A stretch of 64,000 nucleotides of DNA from CADEFX01 sp963840425 (GTDB lineage Bacteria > Pseudomonadota > Alphaproteobacteria > Rhizobiales > Hyphomicrobiaceae). The position numbers were made by a program, and so were the translations under genes. The notes beneath the pieces are model-generated. The model did no database searches and had not been told where the DNA came from. It saw only the letters and a list, made by a program, of their open reading frames with translations. The stretch is taken from NCBI GenBank assembly GCA_963840425.1, contig CAWIYZ010000010.1, forward strand, positions 212,095 through 276,094, given 5' to 3'. Below are positions 1 through 11,407 of the stretch, piece by piece; positions within the stretch are counted from its first letter, which is position 1, and each line of letters opens with the position of its first letter.

Positions 1-387
1 CCGGCGGCCCGCCTCGGGCTCGGTTACGGGTACTCGGGAGTGAGCCGGCTGGCCGAGATCGTCGGCGTATCGCGCGCCATGGAGCTGTTCTACACTGCCA
101 AGCAGATCACGGCCGCCGAGGCACGCAACATCGGGCTTATCAACGAGGTGGTAGCCGAGGACGCCCTTGATCGCGAAGTCGATGCCATGACCCGGCAGAT
201 TGCCGAGAACGCGCCGCTCACCATCGCCACTATCAAGGCGGTAGCGCGCGAGATCGGCAAGCCGAGCACCGCGCGCGACCTCGGCAAGATCGAGCGCATG
301 GTGGCCGCCTGCTTCTCGTCGGAAGACTACGTGGAGGGACGGCGAGCGTTTATGGAGAAGCGCAAGCCTGTCTTCAAAGGGCACTAA
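1..387 (+). CDS. Enoyl-CoA hydratase/isomerase family protein, C-terminal part
   Basis: The frame is open from the first base, so the gene starts before the window. The 128 visible residues are the C-terminal part of a crotonase: the stretch VSRAMELFYTAKQITAAEA followed by a 'GLINEVV' turn, then the helical trimerisation tail that ends in 'GRRAFMEKRKPVFKGH'. Such proteins hydrate or isomerise acyl-CoA thioesters in the cytoplasm. The oxyanion-hole and catalytic glutamate region lies outside the window, so the exact reaction cannot be judged. The family call is firm; the substrate is unknown. Confidence 0.85.
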   Translation, partial: PAARLGLGYGYSGVSRLAEIVGVSRAMELFYTAKQITAAEARNIGLINEVVAEDALDREVDAMTRQIAENAPLTIATIKAVAREIGKPSTARDLGKIERMVAACFSSEDYVEGRRAFMEKRKPVFKGH

Positions 388-498
388 AAGTCCTGTGCCG
401 AAGGCAAGTTTGCCACAGTGCCGACGCAGAGCTGCCGCATCAGGAGCGCGGCGGGAGGGTCGGCGCGGCCGGCCGAATTGCCACGGGCCCGATTGACA

Positions 499-1368
499 AT
501 GCGCAACACCATCGCAGTGATGAATACGAAGGGCGGGGTCGGCAAATCCACCATCGTGCTGACCGTTGCCGAGACCTTGTCGGTGTTTCACGGCAAGAAC
601 GTGCTCGTCATCGATTCTGACGCGCAGGCCAGCGTCAGCGCCATGCTCATGTCGACCGTGAGTTTGAGGAAGCTGCAGGCGGAAGGACGCACTATCGTCG
701 ACTATCTGGTGTCGGCTGTATTGAAGGACGTGCCATCTGAGTGGACCGAGTTCGTGGTCGGAGGCGTGTCCGATGTCGACGACGCGCGCTCGGTTTATGT
801 GATGCCGAGCGACATGCAGTTGACCCTGCTCGAGCGCGAAGTGTCCAAGGAAAGCGTGCACGGACGGTTGCGCACGTCGATCGGCGGCCTACTCAGTCGT
901 GCCCGCATCGTCTTCGACGTGGTCCTGATCGATTGCCCGCCGGGACTGTCGGTGCTGACGGAGAGCTGGCTCAGAGAGGCCGACTTCCACATCACGCCGA
1001 CCAAGCCTGACTACGTCTCAGTGTGCGGCCTCGACGTATTCCGGCGCTTCCGGCAGCTCAATCCGGAAATGGGCTTCGCCGACAATCTAGGCGTGCTGGT
1101 CAACATGAAGGATAAGCATTCGCCAGCCGACGAGGACTATCATCGCTGGCTAGCCGAGAACACCGAAAATCGCTGTTTTGACCAGGTTCTTCCGCTGCTC
1201 AACGTGCTGCAACATGCCGGACGGTATCAGGAGACCGATCGCTCTTTCCAGGCCAAGTATCCCGGTGAGCTCGGCACTGCTGTGCGTGCGCTGACCGAGG
1301 AGATCCTGAGCAGGTTGGCGGACGCCAACGCTCCCCTGGCCATCCCCGCGGCGCAGCCCGAGGCATAG
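499..1368 (+). CDS. ParA/Soj-family ATPase (orphan)
   Basis: The 289-residue product has the deviant Walker A motif KGGVGKST at residues 11-18, a 'VLVIDSDAQAS' switch-like segment near residue 45 and the Walker B-type 'VLIDCPPGL' near residue 143. These are the hallmarks of ParA/MinD-type ATPases that form nucleotide-dependent dimers on DNA or membrane to position cargo. I chose the ATG at 499 because it sits directly before the conserved beta strand; an in-frame GTG at 418 would add 27 unconserved-looking residues. No parB, centromere-like repeats or partner gene is visible nearby, so this is probably not the chromosome partition system. The cargo is unknown; the next gene, on the opposite strand, is a c-di-GMP protein. 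Confidence 0.85.
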   Translation: MRNTIAVMNTKGGVGKSTIVLTVAETLSVFHGKNVLVIDSDAQASVSAMLMSTVSLRKLQAEGRTIVDYLVSAVLKDVPSEWTEFVVGGVSDVDDARSVYVMPSDMQLTLLEREVSKESVHGRLRTSIGGLLSRARIVFDVVLIDCPPGLSVLTESWLREADFHITPTKPDYVSVCGLDVFRRFRQLNPEMGFADNLGVLVNMKDKHSPADEDYHRWLAENTENRCFDQVLPLLNVLQHAGRYQETDRSFQAKYPGELGTAVRALTEEILSRLADANAPLAIPAAQPEA

Positions 1369-1390
1369 CCTCATTCGGGCGGCGAGGTTT

Positions 1391-3911
1391 TCAAGCCGCG
1401 GTCTTGAGCCGCCGGTTGCAGTCCGAAATAACGGCAACAATGTCGGATGTGGGCACAGGTCGGCTGAAGAGATAGCCCTGCGCCTGCGAGCAGCCGGCCG
1501 CGCGCACCATGGACAGGTGCAACGCCGTCTCAACGCCCTCGGCCACCGTTGTCATCTTGAGAACTCTGCGCCAACTGAGCGACAGCGGTCACGATGGCGG
1601 CACAGTCATCGCGCTGCGGCAGGTCACGCACGAAGGTCTGATCGATCTTGATCTTGTCGAACGGAAAGCTGCGCAGGTAGCTGAGGCTCGAGTAGCCCGT
1701 ACCGAAATCATCAAGCGCGATGCGCACACCCAGATGCTGCAGCAGGTGCAAGAGCTGCAGCGTCTTGGGATCCTGATCGAGCAACAGAGATTCGGTGACC
1801 TCGAGTTCCAACCGCTCGGCAGGTAAACCTGAGCTTTCCAGCGCCTCGATGACCACCGCAACAAGATCGGTGCCCTTGAACTGCACGGCGGAAAGATTGA
1901 CGGCGACCTTCACGTCCGTCGGCCAAGAGGTAGCGGCAAGGCATGCCGTGCGCAGAGCCCACTCGCCCATCGGCATGATGAGGCCCATCTCTTCCGCCAG
2001 AGCGATGAAATCGACCGGCGAAACCATGCCGCGCTCGGGATGGCGCCAGCGCATCAGAGCCTCGCAGCAGACGATCCGCTCGGTCGCCAGATCGATGATG
2101 GGCTGGTAGTAGAGCTCCAGCTGGTCTTCCGCCAGGGCACGGCGCAGGTCGAGTTCGAGCGAGCGGCGTACCTTGAGACGGCCCGCCATCTCCGGCTCGA
2201 AGAAGGCGTGCGTGCCGCGGCCCATGCTCTTGGCGCGATAAAGAGCCATGTCGGCGCACTTGAGGAGCTGGTCGGGATCGCTGCCGTCGACAGGAGCGAA
2301 GGCGATGCCGACAGTGGCACCAATAATGATCTTGTGGCCGTGAATCTGATAGGGCTGGCTCACAGCCTTGATTATGCGCTGCGTGAAAGCCTCCGCATGC
2401 GGGCGTGTGTCGGCGCCCGACTGGATGATGGCAAACTCGTCGCCGCCTAGTCGCACGACGAGGTCGCGCCCGCGCGCGGTATCCATGAGACGCGCGGCGA
2501 CAGCCTGTAGCAATGCATCGCCGGTGGGATGGCCGAGCGTATCGTTGACGTCCTTGAAGTGGTCGAGATCGATGCACATCAGCGAGAACGCGTGGCCGTG
2601 CTCCAAGCGGCGGCAGGCATCCTCCAGCTCCTCCCGGAACCGCAACCTGTTGGCGAGTCCGGTAAGCGTATCCTGGCGCGCCAGTTTGGCGATGTTGTCT
2701 TGCGCACGGCGCTCCTCGGTTACATCCTCGTGCAGAGCCACCCAGCCTCCGTCAGGTAGCGGTTGCACGGACACCTGGATGGTTCGCCCGTCCATGAGCT
2801 GTTGAGAGAAACTCTCCGCGCTGCCGCTTTGCACGATGCGCATCAGACTTTCTGCGATGGCGCCGCTCGTTGCCTTCGCACCCCCCATGGACCCGATGCT
2901 GGGAATGCGATGCTGCATGATGCGTTCGAAGGGCGTCCCGGGCTGAGCTAAATCCGCCGGCAGATCATAGAGCTGCTGATAGATGGCATTGGAGACGACG
3001 AGACGGTGTTCACCATCGAATAGCGACAGGCCCCGGGTCATGTTGTTCAGGGCGAGGTCGAGCCAGAAGTTGAGTTGCTCCAGCTTGGTCTTGTGCTCGA
3101 GCAGCGTGATGGCGTTGCCTTTGAAGACCTCGACAGCGCGCGCCATGTCGCCGATTTCGTCCGGAGCCTTGGCAGCCTCGATAGCAACTGACGTATCGTT
3201 GCCGGCGAGCCGGTTCATGGCGTTGGTTACACCCTTGAGACGCACCACGATGCTGCTGATCAGCCACAGACTGAGTGGCCCGATAAGCACAAGGGCCGCT
3301 AGGGCGGCGGCTGCCACACCCGTGATGAGCATGCGCGCCTTATGCAGAAGGTCGGATACCTTGTCGGCGGCGACCTTGACCTGCTCGGAGCGATAGACCC
3401 GTATCCGCTCCTGCAATTCGTCCGCGATCTTGGCGTAGGCATCCACTGCCTCGCCAGCTTCATCGGGAGGTAGGTTCTCGGCATAAAGCAGAACGCGCCG
3501 CGCAGTGCCTGCAAGCTGCGGCAGGCCCGACTGGATGCGGGCGGCCAAAGCGTCGTTCGAGTTCGTGACAAGGTCCTCGATACGCGCGTAGATGGCCTCG
3601 GCCAGGCGCCGGTGACGCATGATCTGGTTGCGGCTGTATTGGGTTGGCGCAGTCTCGACGATGCGCCGGTGCTTCTCGAGCAGGATCTCGGTCTCGGTGG
3701 CATCGACAACGCCGACGAGGCCATCATCGAACAGTTTGTGCGTGGCCTGCGATGTCGCGTAGGCGAAGTATATGGAGGCTGCCGCCAGCGCAACGACGGC
3801 GAGAATAGCCAGTCCACCGACGAAATAGAGGCGGCCGGCAATCCTACGCCATGACGCTACGAACGCATTGACCATCAGACGAAACCTGGAAAACTCGCTC
3901 CCCGATTCCAC
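1391..3911 (-). CDS. Membrane GGDEF-EAL cyclic-di-GMP protein, one frameshift near its end
   Basis: A transmembrane helix near residues 24-47, a periplasmic sensor-like region, a second helix near 195-220, a HAMP segment and a PAS-like region precede a GGDEF domain (intact GGDEF near residue 490, diguanylate cyclase signature) and an EAL domain (EALMRW near residue 617, DDFGTGYSSL present). The frame then hits a stop at about 1530. Removing one base near 1559 restores the normal end, 'KMTTVAEGVET...' to '...QGYLFSRPVP', stopping at 1391 and giving about 839 residues. Without the repair the protein loses the VAEGVE glutamate needed by phosphodiesterases. Because everything on both sides of the indel is well conserved, a sequencing error is the likelier cause. 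It is transcribed divergently from the transglycosylase. Confidence 0.85.
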
Positions 3912-4167
3912 AAGTATTGCGGGAACGTTCTAAGGATCTGCTAACCGAGACTTCTCGCCATCGCGGCGGGCACCAAGCAGGATTGTCTTTCCGTGTGCGT
4001 TAAGACTGCCTTGATCTGGCAATGGTGCCGCCAATCTTGCCGCATTAACGAAGCACTACTTTTGGTCGCCGTGGGCTGTGGAGGGCAGTAGTTGAATGAA
4101 AGCGCCAATTTGCCATACCGACGCGGCCACCGAGACCTTAGAGACACGCGGGAGTGCGAGAAGCCCA

Positions 4168-5385
4168 ATGATGCGATTTGTAACGGCAACCCTTGCTGGC
4201 GCCGTGTTGGTGGCCCTAACCATGCCCAGCGCCGCTTCGGCCGCGCCCGTCTGTCAGACCACTGGCAGCTTCGAGCGCTGGCTGGACGGCTTCCGACAGG
4301 AAGCTGCGGCGCAAGGGATTTCGCGGGGGACGATCGCGTCCGCCCTCAATGGCATGACATTCGATCCTGGCATCATCGCCCGCGACCGGCGGCAATCCTT
4401 CTTCGCTCAGAGCTTCCTCGACTTCTCGCGCAAGCTTGCAACACAAAACCGCGTGCAGAGCGGCCGCCAGCAGATAACCAAGCATCGCGCCATTTTTGAC
4501 CGGGTTGAGCAGCAATACGGCGTGCCGCCGTCCGTGATTGCCGCTTTCTGGGCACTCGAAAGCGACTTCGGCGTCGGAATGGGCAATCTTCCAGTGCTGC
4601 GGTCGCTGGCCTCGCTGGCCTATGATTGCCGCCGCTCCGAGCTGTTCCGCGGTGAACTGCTCGACGCCTTGCGCATTATCGACCGGGGCGATCTAACCCC
4701 CGGCGAGATGATCGGCTCGTGGGCCGGCGAACTGGGACAGACCCAGTTCCTGCCTTCCCATTACTACAAGCATGCCGTTGATTATGACGGTGACGGGCGT
4801 CGCAATCTCATGAAAAGCGCCCCCGACATCATTGCCTCCTCCGCCGCGTTCCTCGTCAGCCTGGGCTGGCAGAGAGGGCAGCCGTGGCTCGAAGAGGTGC
4901 GAGTTCCATCGAACCTGGCCTGGGACCAAGCCGATCTAGCCATCCAACACCCACGCTCCTACTGGGCCAAAGCCGGTGTGCGGCGTCCGGACGGACGGCC
5001 GATCGACAACGATGCGCTGCCCGCGTCTCTGCTGCTGCTCATGGGACGCAATGGGCCAGCATTCCTCGCCTATCCCAATTTCCAGGCCTATTTGAAGTGG
5101 AACCAGTCGCTCAATTACGCGACGACTGCGGCCTACCTGGCCACCCGCATCGACGGCGGCCCAGCAATGGGCCAGGGCAATGCACCCATTACTGCGCTCG
5201 ACACCGACCAGTTAAAGGAGTTGCAGTCTCTCCTGATCCGGCGCGGACTGAAGGAAGGGGAAGTGGACGGCAAGCTGGGCGCGGCGACGCGTGCTGCCGT
5301 AAAAGCGGCCCAGCTTAAGCTGGGCCTGCCCGCTGACTCCTATCCAACCTCCGATCTGATCGAGCGTTTGCGGGCGATGCGCTGA
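4168..5385 (+). CDS. Lytic murein transglycosylase with C-terminal peptidoglycan-binding domain
   Basis: The 405-residue protein starts with a clear signal peptide (MMRFVTATLAGAVLVALTM then an Ala-rich cleavage site near residue 25). An MltB/SLT-like catalytic domain follows; the motif FWALESDFGVGMGN near residue 128 carries the expected catalytic glutamate, and GELGQTQFLPSHYY is the usual substrate-groove motif. Residues ~340-400 form a PG_binding_1-type domain (LQSLLIRRGLKEGEVDGKLG). It would cleave glycan strands in the periplasm with formation of 1,6-anhydromuramyl ends. The frame extends back to 4096, but the signal peptide supports ATG 4168 or 4171. It lies 84 bp before lepA on the same strand. 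Confidence 0.9.
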   Translation: MMRFVTATLAGAVLVALTMPSAASAAPVCQTTGSFERWLDGFRQEAAAQGISRGTIASALNGMTFDPGIIARDRRQSFFAQSFLDFSRKLATQNRVQSGRQQITKHRAIFDRVEQQYGVPPSVIAAFWALESDFGVGMGNLPVLRSLASLAYDCRRSELFRGELLDALRIIDRGDLTPGEMIGSWAGELGQTQFLPSHYYKHAVDYDGDGRRNLMKSAPDIIASSAAFLVSLGWQRGQPWLEEVRVPSNLAWDQADLAIQHPRSYWAKAGVRRPDGRPIDNDALPASLLLLMGRNGPAFLAYPNFQAYLKWNQSLNYATTAAYLATRIDGGPAMGQGNAPITALDTDQLKELQSLLIRRGLKEGEVDGKLGAATRAAVKAAQLKLGLPADSYPTSDLIERLRAMR

Positions 5386-5469
5386 TTTTGGGCGTGTCCT
5401 ATGGGCTCTGAGGTCCACCCACGACTGGCTTACTTTGACCGGCGGCCTCCTGATGCTATCTAGCCGCGC

Positions 5470-7272
<1,803 letters not shown>

Positions 7273-7344
7273 GGACCTTTCTTGCCGCGTTGCCCCAGCT
7301 GGCTCGTCATGTCATGTTTTGCGTAGTCACGAAGGAGCGACGCC

Positions 7345-8146
7345 ATCGATTCCGTTCATATTGCCGAGGCTGCCGCCCTGCTGGTCGCGGCACGACGCAC
7401 GCAATCTCGCATTGGCCTGCTGCCCGAGGCCAGTCGGCCGCAGAGTGTCGCTGATGCTTACGCCATTCAGGATGCTGTCACCGCAGAACTCGGCGCTGTG
7501 GTCGGCGGGTTCAAGGCCAATCTTCTTCCGAGTTCAGGGACTGACGCCCACTCAGGCCACAAGTGTTGACGGGTCGGTCGCTACCGGCGTGCGCGCGCCG
7601 ATGTATGCGTCGACCACCTACGCCTCACCGGCTCGATTTCCGGTGGCTGAGAGCCCGCAATGCGGAGTGGAGGGTGAAGTTGCCTTCCGATTCCACCGCG
7701 ATCTGCCGTATCGCGCTAGTTCCTATACGCGCGAGGAAGTTGCCGCCGCCGTCGATGCCTGCGCTGCGATCGAGGTCGTTACGAGCCGTTACGCCGAGCC
7801 CGATGCTGCCTCTTTCCTCGACAAGCTTGCGGATTGCGTCAGCAACGGCGGCTTCGTCTATGGCGCAGCGATCGGAAACTGGCACGGCCTCGACTTAGGC
7901 AAGCTCAAGGTCACGCTTGCTGTGAACGGCGCCATAGTTCTGGATCAGATTGGCGGCCACCCGACCGGCGATCCACTCGGCATCGCCGTTGCGTTCGTCG
8001 AGATGATGCGCAACACGGGTGGGGTGAAAGCCGGACAGTTCGTCACCTGCGGCTCCTGCACAGGGCTGCGCTATCTCAAGCCGGGCGATGGCTGTCGCGT
8101 ACACTTCGATGGTCTCGGCTCCGCAGAGCTTGCATTCACATCCTGA
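7345..8146 (+). CDS. 2-keto-4-pentenoate hydratase / FAH-family protein, frameshifted
   Basis: The first ~65 codons (frame of 7345) read DSVHIAEAAALLVAARRTQ and later 'AYAIQDAVTAEL', a typical MhpD-like N-terminus. The conserved body (PMYASTTYAS, 'GVEGEVAFRF', 'AIEVVTSRY', 'VTLAVNGAIV', 'VKAGQFVTCGSCTGL') continues in the next frame to the stop at 8146. The frame change needs one extra base somewhere around 7517-7567. A good ribosome site AAGGAG at 7332-7337 precedes the codon ATC at 7345 where an ATG is expected, so either the start is unusual or there is also a base error. Relatives hydrate or decarboxylate short 2-oxo acids in aromatic or sugar-acid breakdown; the substrate here is unknown. 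Confidence 0.7.
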
Positions 8147-8230
8147 AAAAAGGCTCAGCGCTTGCGCCGCAACGGCGCAGCGGGCACCCGCCAATGCTAA
8201 GCTTGCATATTACCAGCAGGGAGGTCGATC

Positions 8231-8623
8231 ATGACGAAGATAGAAGGTTATTGCGCACCGGGCGTGTATGATCCACCGACGTACACACAAGCGGTTCGCG
8301 TGACGGGAGCCAGCACGATCCTCTTTCTCTCGGGCCAGGTATCCTATGACAAGGACGGCGGTGTGCTGCATCGTGGCGACTTCAAGGGGCAGGCGCGCGA
8401 GGCGTTCCGGGCCGTGAAGACGCTTGTGGAGGCTGCCGGCGGCACGATGAGCAGCATTGTGAAGCTGAACACGTATGTAACGGACGTGCGCTACCGTGCC
8501 GACCTCGTCCCGGTTCGCCAGGAGTTCTTCAGCGGCAAGTCTCCGGCGTCGACCCTCGTGGAAGTAAGCGCTCTCGCTCACCCCGATTGGCTGGTCGAGG
8601 TCGAGGCCATTGCTGTGCTTTAG
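8231..8623 (+). CDS. Rid (YjgF/YER057c/UK114) family protein lacking the RidA arginine
   Basis: The 130-residue protein has the Rid fold signatures ILFLSGQVSYDKDG, 'VKLNTYVTDVRY' and the C-terminal 'WLVEVEAIAVL'. True RidA enzymes, which hydrolyse reactive enamines and imines made by PLP enzymes, use an arginine in a PARSxVEV motif. Here the segment reads SPASTLVEV, so serine stands in that place. This points to one of the Rid subfamilies of unknown activity. A GGGAGG ribosome site lies 8 bases before ATG 8231. The gene follows the hydratase by 84 bp; a small hairpin (7-bp stem at 8163-8179) lies between them. Confidence 0.85.
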   Translation: MTKIEGYCAPGVYDPPTYTQAVRVTGASTILFLSGQVSYDKDGGVLHRGDFKGQAREAFRAVKTLVEAAGGTMSSIVKLNTYVTDVRYRADLVPVRQEFFSGKSPASTLVEVSALAHPDWLVEVEAIAVL

Positions 8624-8770
8624 CTACACCAGAACGAGACAGATCACCGGCAGGCTCGGATACGGATAGTACCGAATCCCGCCGAGACCGTGCTTTCTGG
8701 TCGGACCTACCGCCAGCGCGCAGATCGCGATGGTGCACATCAGTGCTGTGCAAACGACATTTCGTGCCAT
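8624..8770 (-). CDS. Possible small membrane protein (48 aa)
   Basis: A 48-codon frame runs from an ATG at 8770 to a stop at 8624, abutting the end of the Rid gene tail to tail. The product begins with a hydrophobic segment (VVCTALMCTIAICALAV), has a short glycine/tyrosine-rich loop (GLGGIRYYPYPS) and ends with a second hydrophobic run (LPVICLVLV). No family is recognised and no strong ribosome site is visible. It may be a real small inner-membrane protein or a chance frame; the two hydrophobic ends are the only support. Confidence 0.3.
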   Translation of the reverse strand: MARNVVCTALMCTIAICALAVGPTRKHGLGGIRYYPYPSLPVICLVLV

Positions 8771-8892
8771 GACGCCCCAACTCGCCCATTTTTAGGCTTG
8801 TGGGAAAAGCATGGCAGAGGCGGGTTAAGGTTAGCCCGTATAAAGCTTCTAATTTTCGATAAAGGCCGTGCGTTTTCAGATCAAAGAATTAG

Positions 8893-10216
8893 TCAGTGCG
8901 CGGCGTCCGGCGGGACCGCTTCCAATTTGCGCAGCGGCTTTGGCTGCTCGGCCTCCAGGCGGCGGACGCGCACGACCGTAATTTTGTTGCGCGCCTTGCG
9001 CACGATCTCGAAGCGGTAGCCGTAGAACGTGAAGGCCTGACCGACCTCGGGAATGGTCTGCGCCTCGTGCATGACGAGACCCGCGATTGTCGTAGCCTCC
9101 TCGTCGGGAAGATCCCAATCCATGGTCCGGTTGAGGTCGCGGATGGCAACCGTGCCATCCACGCTCACCGACCCGTCCGCTTGCGGGCGGATAGCGACCT
9201 CGCCCACGTCGTACTCGTCGGTGATCTGCCCGACAATCTCCTCGAGGATATCCTCGAGCGTGATGAGGCCCTGTACCTCCCCGTACTCGTCGACGACGAG
9301 GGCGAGCTGTGTCTTGCGCTTGAGAAACTGGTTGAGCTGATGCTGCAGGCTCGTGGTATCGGGTACGAACCAGGGCTGCGAGGTGAGCGCCATGATGTCG
9401 ATCCGGTCGGGATCCCAGCCAGATCGGTTGAGCGCGGCGAGCAGGTCCTTGGTGTGCAGGATGCCAACGATATTCTCGGGCTCCGACTTCCACACCGGCA
9501 GACGCGTATACTCGACTTTTCAGGATTTCATCGATGATCTTGCGCGGCGGGTCCTCGGCATTCACCGTTTCCATCTTCGTGCGGTGGATCATGATGTCGA
9601 GAACTTGGAGCTCTCTGAGGTCCAGCACGCCGCCCAGCATGGCCGCATCACCCTTAGCGACGGTCCCCTCCTTGGTCTGGAGCTCAATCGTGCCCCTGAT
9701 CTCCCGTTGAGCCGACAACAGATTTGCCGCATCGTCGTCCTTGGAGGGCGTGATCCTCAAGATCTGACGCACGATGAACTCGACCGCCAGGGTTGCCGGC
9801 GTCAGGATCCAGACAATGCCGCGCATCACGGGCGCCACGAGCAACCCGACGCGGTCTGGGTAGGCCAACGCATACGTCTTGGGCAGCACGGCGGAGAAGA
9901 TGACGATCAGGACCGTCATGATGGCCGTGGCATAGGCGATGCCGACATCGCCGACGAGTGCGACCGCCAGGCTTGAGGCCAGCGCGGCCGCCAGCACATC
10001 GACCAGCGTGTTGCCGAGTAGAACGGCGCCGATCAGCTTCTCGGGCGCAGCCAACAGCCGATTGACCAGTCGCGCGCGCTTGTCGCCCTCCTCCTCGAGC
10101 TTGTGCATGCGCGCACGCGAGGCTGCCGTGAGCGACGTCTCGCTGCCGTTGAAGAAGGCGGACAGCAGCAAGAGGGCTACGATAGCTGCAAGAGTGACGA
10201 CGAGTTCGAGCGACAT
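8893..10216 (-). CDS. CNNM/CorC-type membrane protein with CBS pair, one frameshift
   Basis: The N-terminus (MSLELVVTLAAIVALLLLSAFFNGSETS) and following hydrophobic segments form the DUF21/CNNM membrane domain; the rest reads as a CBS-domain pair (NIVGILHTKDLL, 'LALVVDEYGEVQGLITLEDILEEIVG') and a CorC_HlyC C-terminal domain. Relatives are linked to magnesium or cobalt efflux or homeostasis. The frame breaks after KIIDEILK; removing one base near 9519 gives KSEYTRLPVWKSEPENIVG, the expected sequence, so only one indel separates it from a full-length gene of about 440 residues. It is read on the minus strand and sits just downstream of aroB-aroK. Confidence 0.82.
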
Positions 10217-10252
10217 GGATCTTTCCGGTTTCGTTCGGGCCGGCTGGCGGGC

Positions 10253-11407
10253 CTATGCCGGCAACGCGATCTCGCGCGCCAGGAAATCCCGCACCGCCTC
10301 GGGAGCAATGTCCCGCGTCACGAACGCCTTGCCGATATCACGCACGAGAATGAACGTGAGCCGGCCCTGTCTGACCTTCTTGTCCTGGCTCATCAATTGG
10401 ATGAGGTGCGCAACGGCGGGCCGATCTGAGCCAGAGATATGCACGATGCGCGACGGCAGGCCGACGGCACGCAAATGTGCCTCGACACGCTCGGCGGTAC
10501 CGGCTGGGATCAGGCCCTGCTCCTCTGAGAACCGGAACGCCTGCGCCATACCGATCGCGACGGCTTCGCCGTGCAGCAGCCGGGCGGAGAAGCCGGCCCA
10601 GGCCTCGAGCGCGTGGCCAAAGGTGTGTCCGAGGTTCAGTAGCATGCGGTCGCCGGTCTCCGTCTCGTCACGCACGACGATATCGGCCTTGGCCTTGACG
10701 CTGGTTTGTATAGCCTCCGTGAGAACGGCGGGGTCGTTGCCAAATACACTGCGCCAGTGCCGCTCGAGCCAATCGAAGAATGCGGCGTCGCCCAAAAGCC
10801 CGTACTTGATCACTTCCGCGTATCCTGCACGCAGCTCCCGCACCGGCAATGTCGACAGCGCATCCGTGTCGGCAAGCACGAGCGTCGGTTGGTGAAAGGC
10901 GCCGATGAGATTCTTACCTTGGGGAGTGTTGATGCCTGTCTTGCCGCCGACGGAGCTGTCGACCTGCGCGAGCAGCGTGGTAGGGATTTGCACATAGCGC
11001 ACGCCGCGACGCAGGATGCCGGCGGCGAACCCGGCCAGATCGCCGACCACGCCACCGCCGAGCGCCAGCACTATATCGCCGCGTTCGAGCCCCATATCGA
11101 TCAGGCGCTCCGAGAGGGCGGCAAGCTCGCCGAAGCTCTTCGTCGCCTCGCCGGGTTTCAGAATTGCCGTGCCGGCGACGAGCCCAGGCGGGCAACTCCG
11201 CTCGAGGGCGGCCAGATGATGGCGCGCAACTGTCTCGTCGGTAACGACGCCGCACCTGACGCAACCGAGGCGCTCGACAATCAGACGGCCTGCCTCGGCG
11301 ATCAGGCCGGGGCCGATCAGCACCTCGTAGCTCCGCTCGCCGAGTGGAACCGGGACGCAGCGCACACTATCGTTAGCCTCTGCTGGAGCTGAAGGCGTAT
11401 CAGGCAT
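10253..11407 (-). CDS. aroB: 3-dehydroquinate synthase
   Basis: The 384-residue protein carries the AroB landmarks: the NAD-site loop ALGGGVVGDLAGFAAGILRRG, the 'TTLLAQVDSSVGGKTGINTPQGKNLIGAFHQP' region (positions about 10880-10970), and the metal-site part RLLHGEAVAIGM and LNLGHTFGHALE. It converts DAHP to 3-dehydroquinate, step two of the shikimate pathway, in the cytoplasm. I start it at ATG 11407 (MPDTPSAPAEAND), which overlaps the end of aroK by 8 bp, a normal translational-coupling arrangement; a much longer open frame upstream overlaps aroK and is not conserved-looking. Confidence 0.97.
   Translation of the reverse strand: MPDTPSAPAEANDSVRCVPVPLGERSYEVLIGPGLIAEAGRLIVERLGCVRCGVVTDETVARHHLAALERSCPPGLVAGTAILKPGEATKSFGELAALSERLIDMGLERGDIVLALGGGVVGDLAGFAAGILRRGVRYVQIPTTLLAQVDSSVGGKTGINTPQGKNLIGAFHQPTLVLADTDALSTLPVRELRAGYAEVIKYGLLGDAAFFDWLERHWRSVFGNDPAVLTEAIQTSVKAKADIVVRDETETGDRMLLNLGHTFGHALEAWAGFSARLLHGEAVAIGMAQAFRFSEEQGLIPAGTAERVEAHLRAVGLPSRIVHISGSDRPAVAHLIQLMSQDKKVRQGRLTFILVRDIGKAFVTRDIAPEAVRDFLAREIALPA

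Noticed and set aside
8163..8179. Hairpin TGCGCCG-CAA-CGGCGCA as a rho-independent terminator
   Set aside because: The stem is short and no T run follows on either strand. It may be an intercistronic hairpin only.
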